Shown: positions 30,857 to 30,953 of the stretch, piece after piece
How the letters are laid out: every line of letters begins with the position of its first letter
Position numbering within the stretch: the first letter of the stretch is position 1
NCBI GenBank assembly: GCA_016287765.1
Contig: JAEEWS010000037.1
Location: forward strand, 1 to 30,953
Length of the DNA stretch: 30,953 nucleotides
Origin: Lachnospiraceae bacterium
Lineage (GTDB): Bacteria > Bacillota_A > Clostridia > Lachnospirales > Lachnospiraceae
Direction of reading: 5' to 3'
Position numbers and translations under genes: made by a program
Notes under the pieces: model-generated
What the model was told of the DNA's origin: nothing
Seen by the model: only the letters and a program-made list of their open reading frames with translations
Databases searched by the model: none

Positions 30857-30953
30857 AATGAGCCTTTGGGAATGAGCCTTTGGGGACGGGGTTAGGGGTT
30901 CATTTTTTGGCGCTTTGCGCCGAAAAATGAACCCCTAACCCCGTCCCCAAAGG
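30857..30953. repeat. REP-like palindrome at the right edge, probably cut by the window end
   Basis: Arms 30877-30908 and 30922-30953 are inverted copies with 31 of 32 matching, around a small GGCGC-TTT-GCGCC hairpin. They share the GGGGACGGGGTTAG-GGTTCATTTTT core with the element at 11727-11810. A 14-nt direct duplication AATGAGCCTTTGGG (30857-30870 and 30871-30884) leads into the left arm. The right arm reaches the last base, so the element may continue. Confidence 0.85.

Overview
The window looks like chromosome from an anaerobic Firmicute of the Clostridia, most likely Lachnospiraceae (Butyrivibrio-like rumen or gut bacteria). The reasons are two T-box leaders, Bacillus-type promoters (TTGNNN, 17 bp, TANNNT) with AGGAGG-like ribosome sites, a ferredoxin-dependent 2-oxoacid oxidoreductase, PyrD1B/PyrK, bifunctional ArgJ, and DUF4349 and DUF2298 proteins. 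This placement comes from gene content only. There are no rRNA or tRNA genes, CRISPR arrays, phage genes or complete insertion sequences.

Layout. (1) 61-329, minus strand: a complete glycine-type T-box leader with its promoter, serving a gene beyond the left edge. (2) 354-9000, minus strand: pyrD, rarA, a small membrane protein, a SEC-C protein, a DUF4015 glycosidase-like protein, a DUF4349 lipoprotein, recJ and a short murD, closely packed and possibly one transcript from a promoter at 9034-9062. (3) 9079-10485, plus strand: a cyclophilin and pyrK, divergent from pyrD, ending at a bidirectional terminator. (4) 10527-18894, minus strand: maf, a 900-residue DUF2298 membrane protein, then argC, a GNAT acetyltransferase, argJ, argB and argD. 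An 84-bp REP-like palindrome lies between argB and argD. (5) 19211-20437, plus strand: argG. The promoters in front of argG and of DUF2298-argC share ArgR-like boxes. (6) 20603-21283, plus strand: a GDSL/SGNH hydrolase, ending at a second bidirectional terminator. (7) 21349-30834, minus strand: the most interesting block.

Block 7 begins with a T-box whose specifier reads ATC (Ile). It is followed by a 755-residue fusion of HTH, cupin and acyl-CoA synthetase, a MinD-like ATPase, a complete 2-oxoacid:ferredoxin oxidoreductase (ferredoxin, alpha, beta and gamma subunits), a branched-chain aminotransferase, and then a separate HTH-cupin gene and a separate acyl-CoA synthetase gene. Together these encode a route from a branched short-chain acid to its acyl-CoA, then by reductive carboxylation to a 2-oxoacid, then by transamination to isoleucine, valine or leucine. 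Rumen bacteria are known physiologically to make branched-chain amino acids this way. An Ile-starvation switch argues that the operon runs in the biosynthetic direction. The regulator-enzyme fusion, and the split copy of the same architecture at the other end of the operon, are the best candidates for something undescribed.

Two palindromes sharing a GGGGACGGGGTTAG core (11727-11810 and 30877-30953) are REP-like repeats. The first one creates a false N-terminal extension on ArgD.
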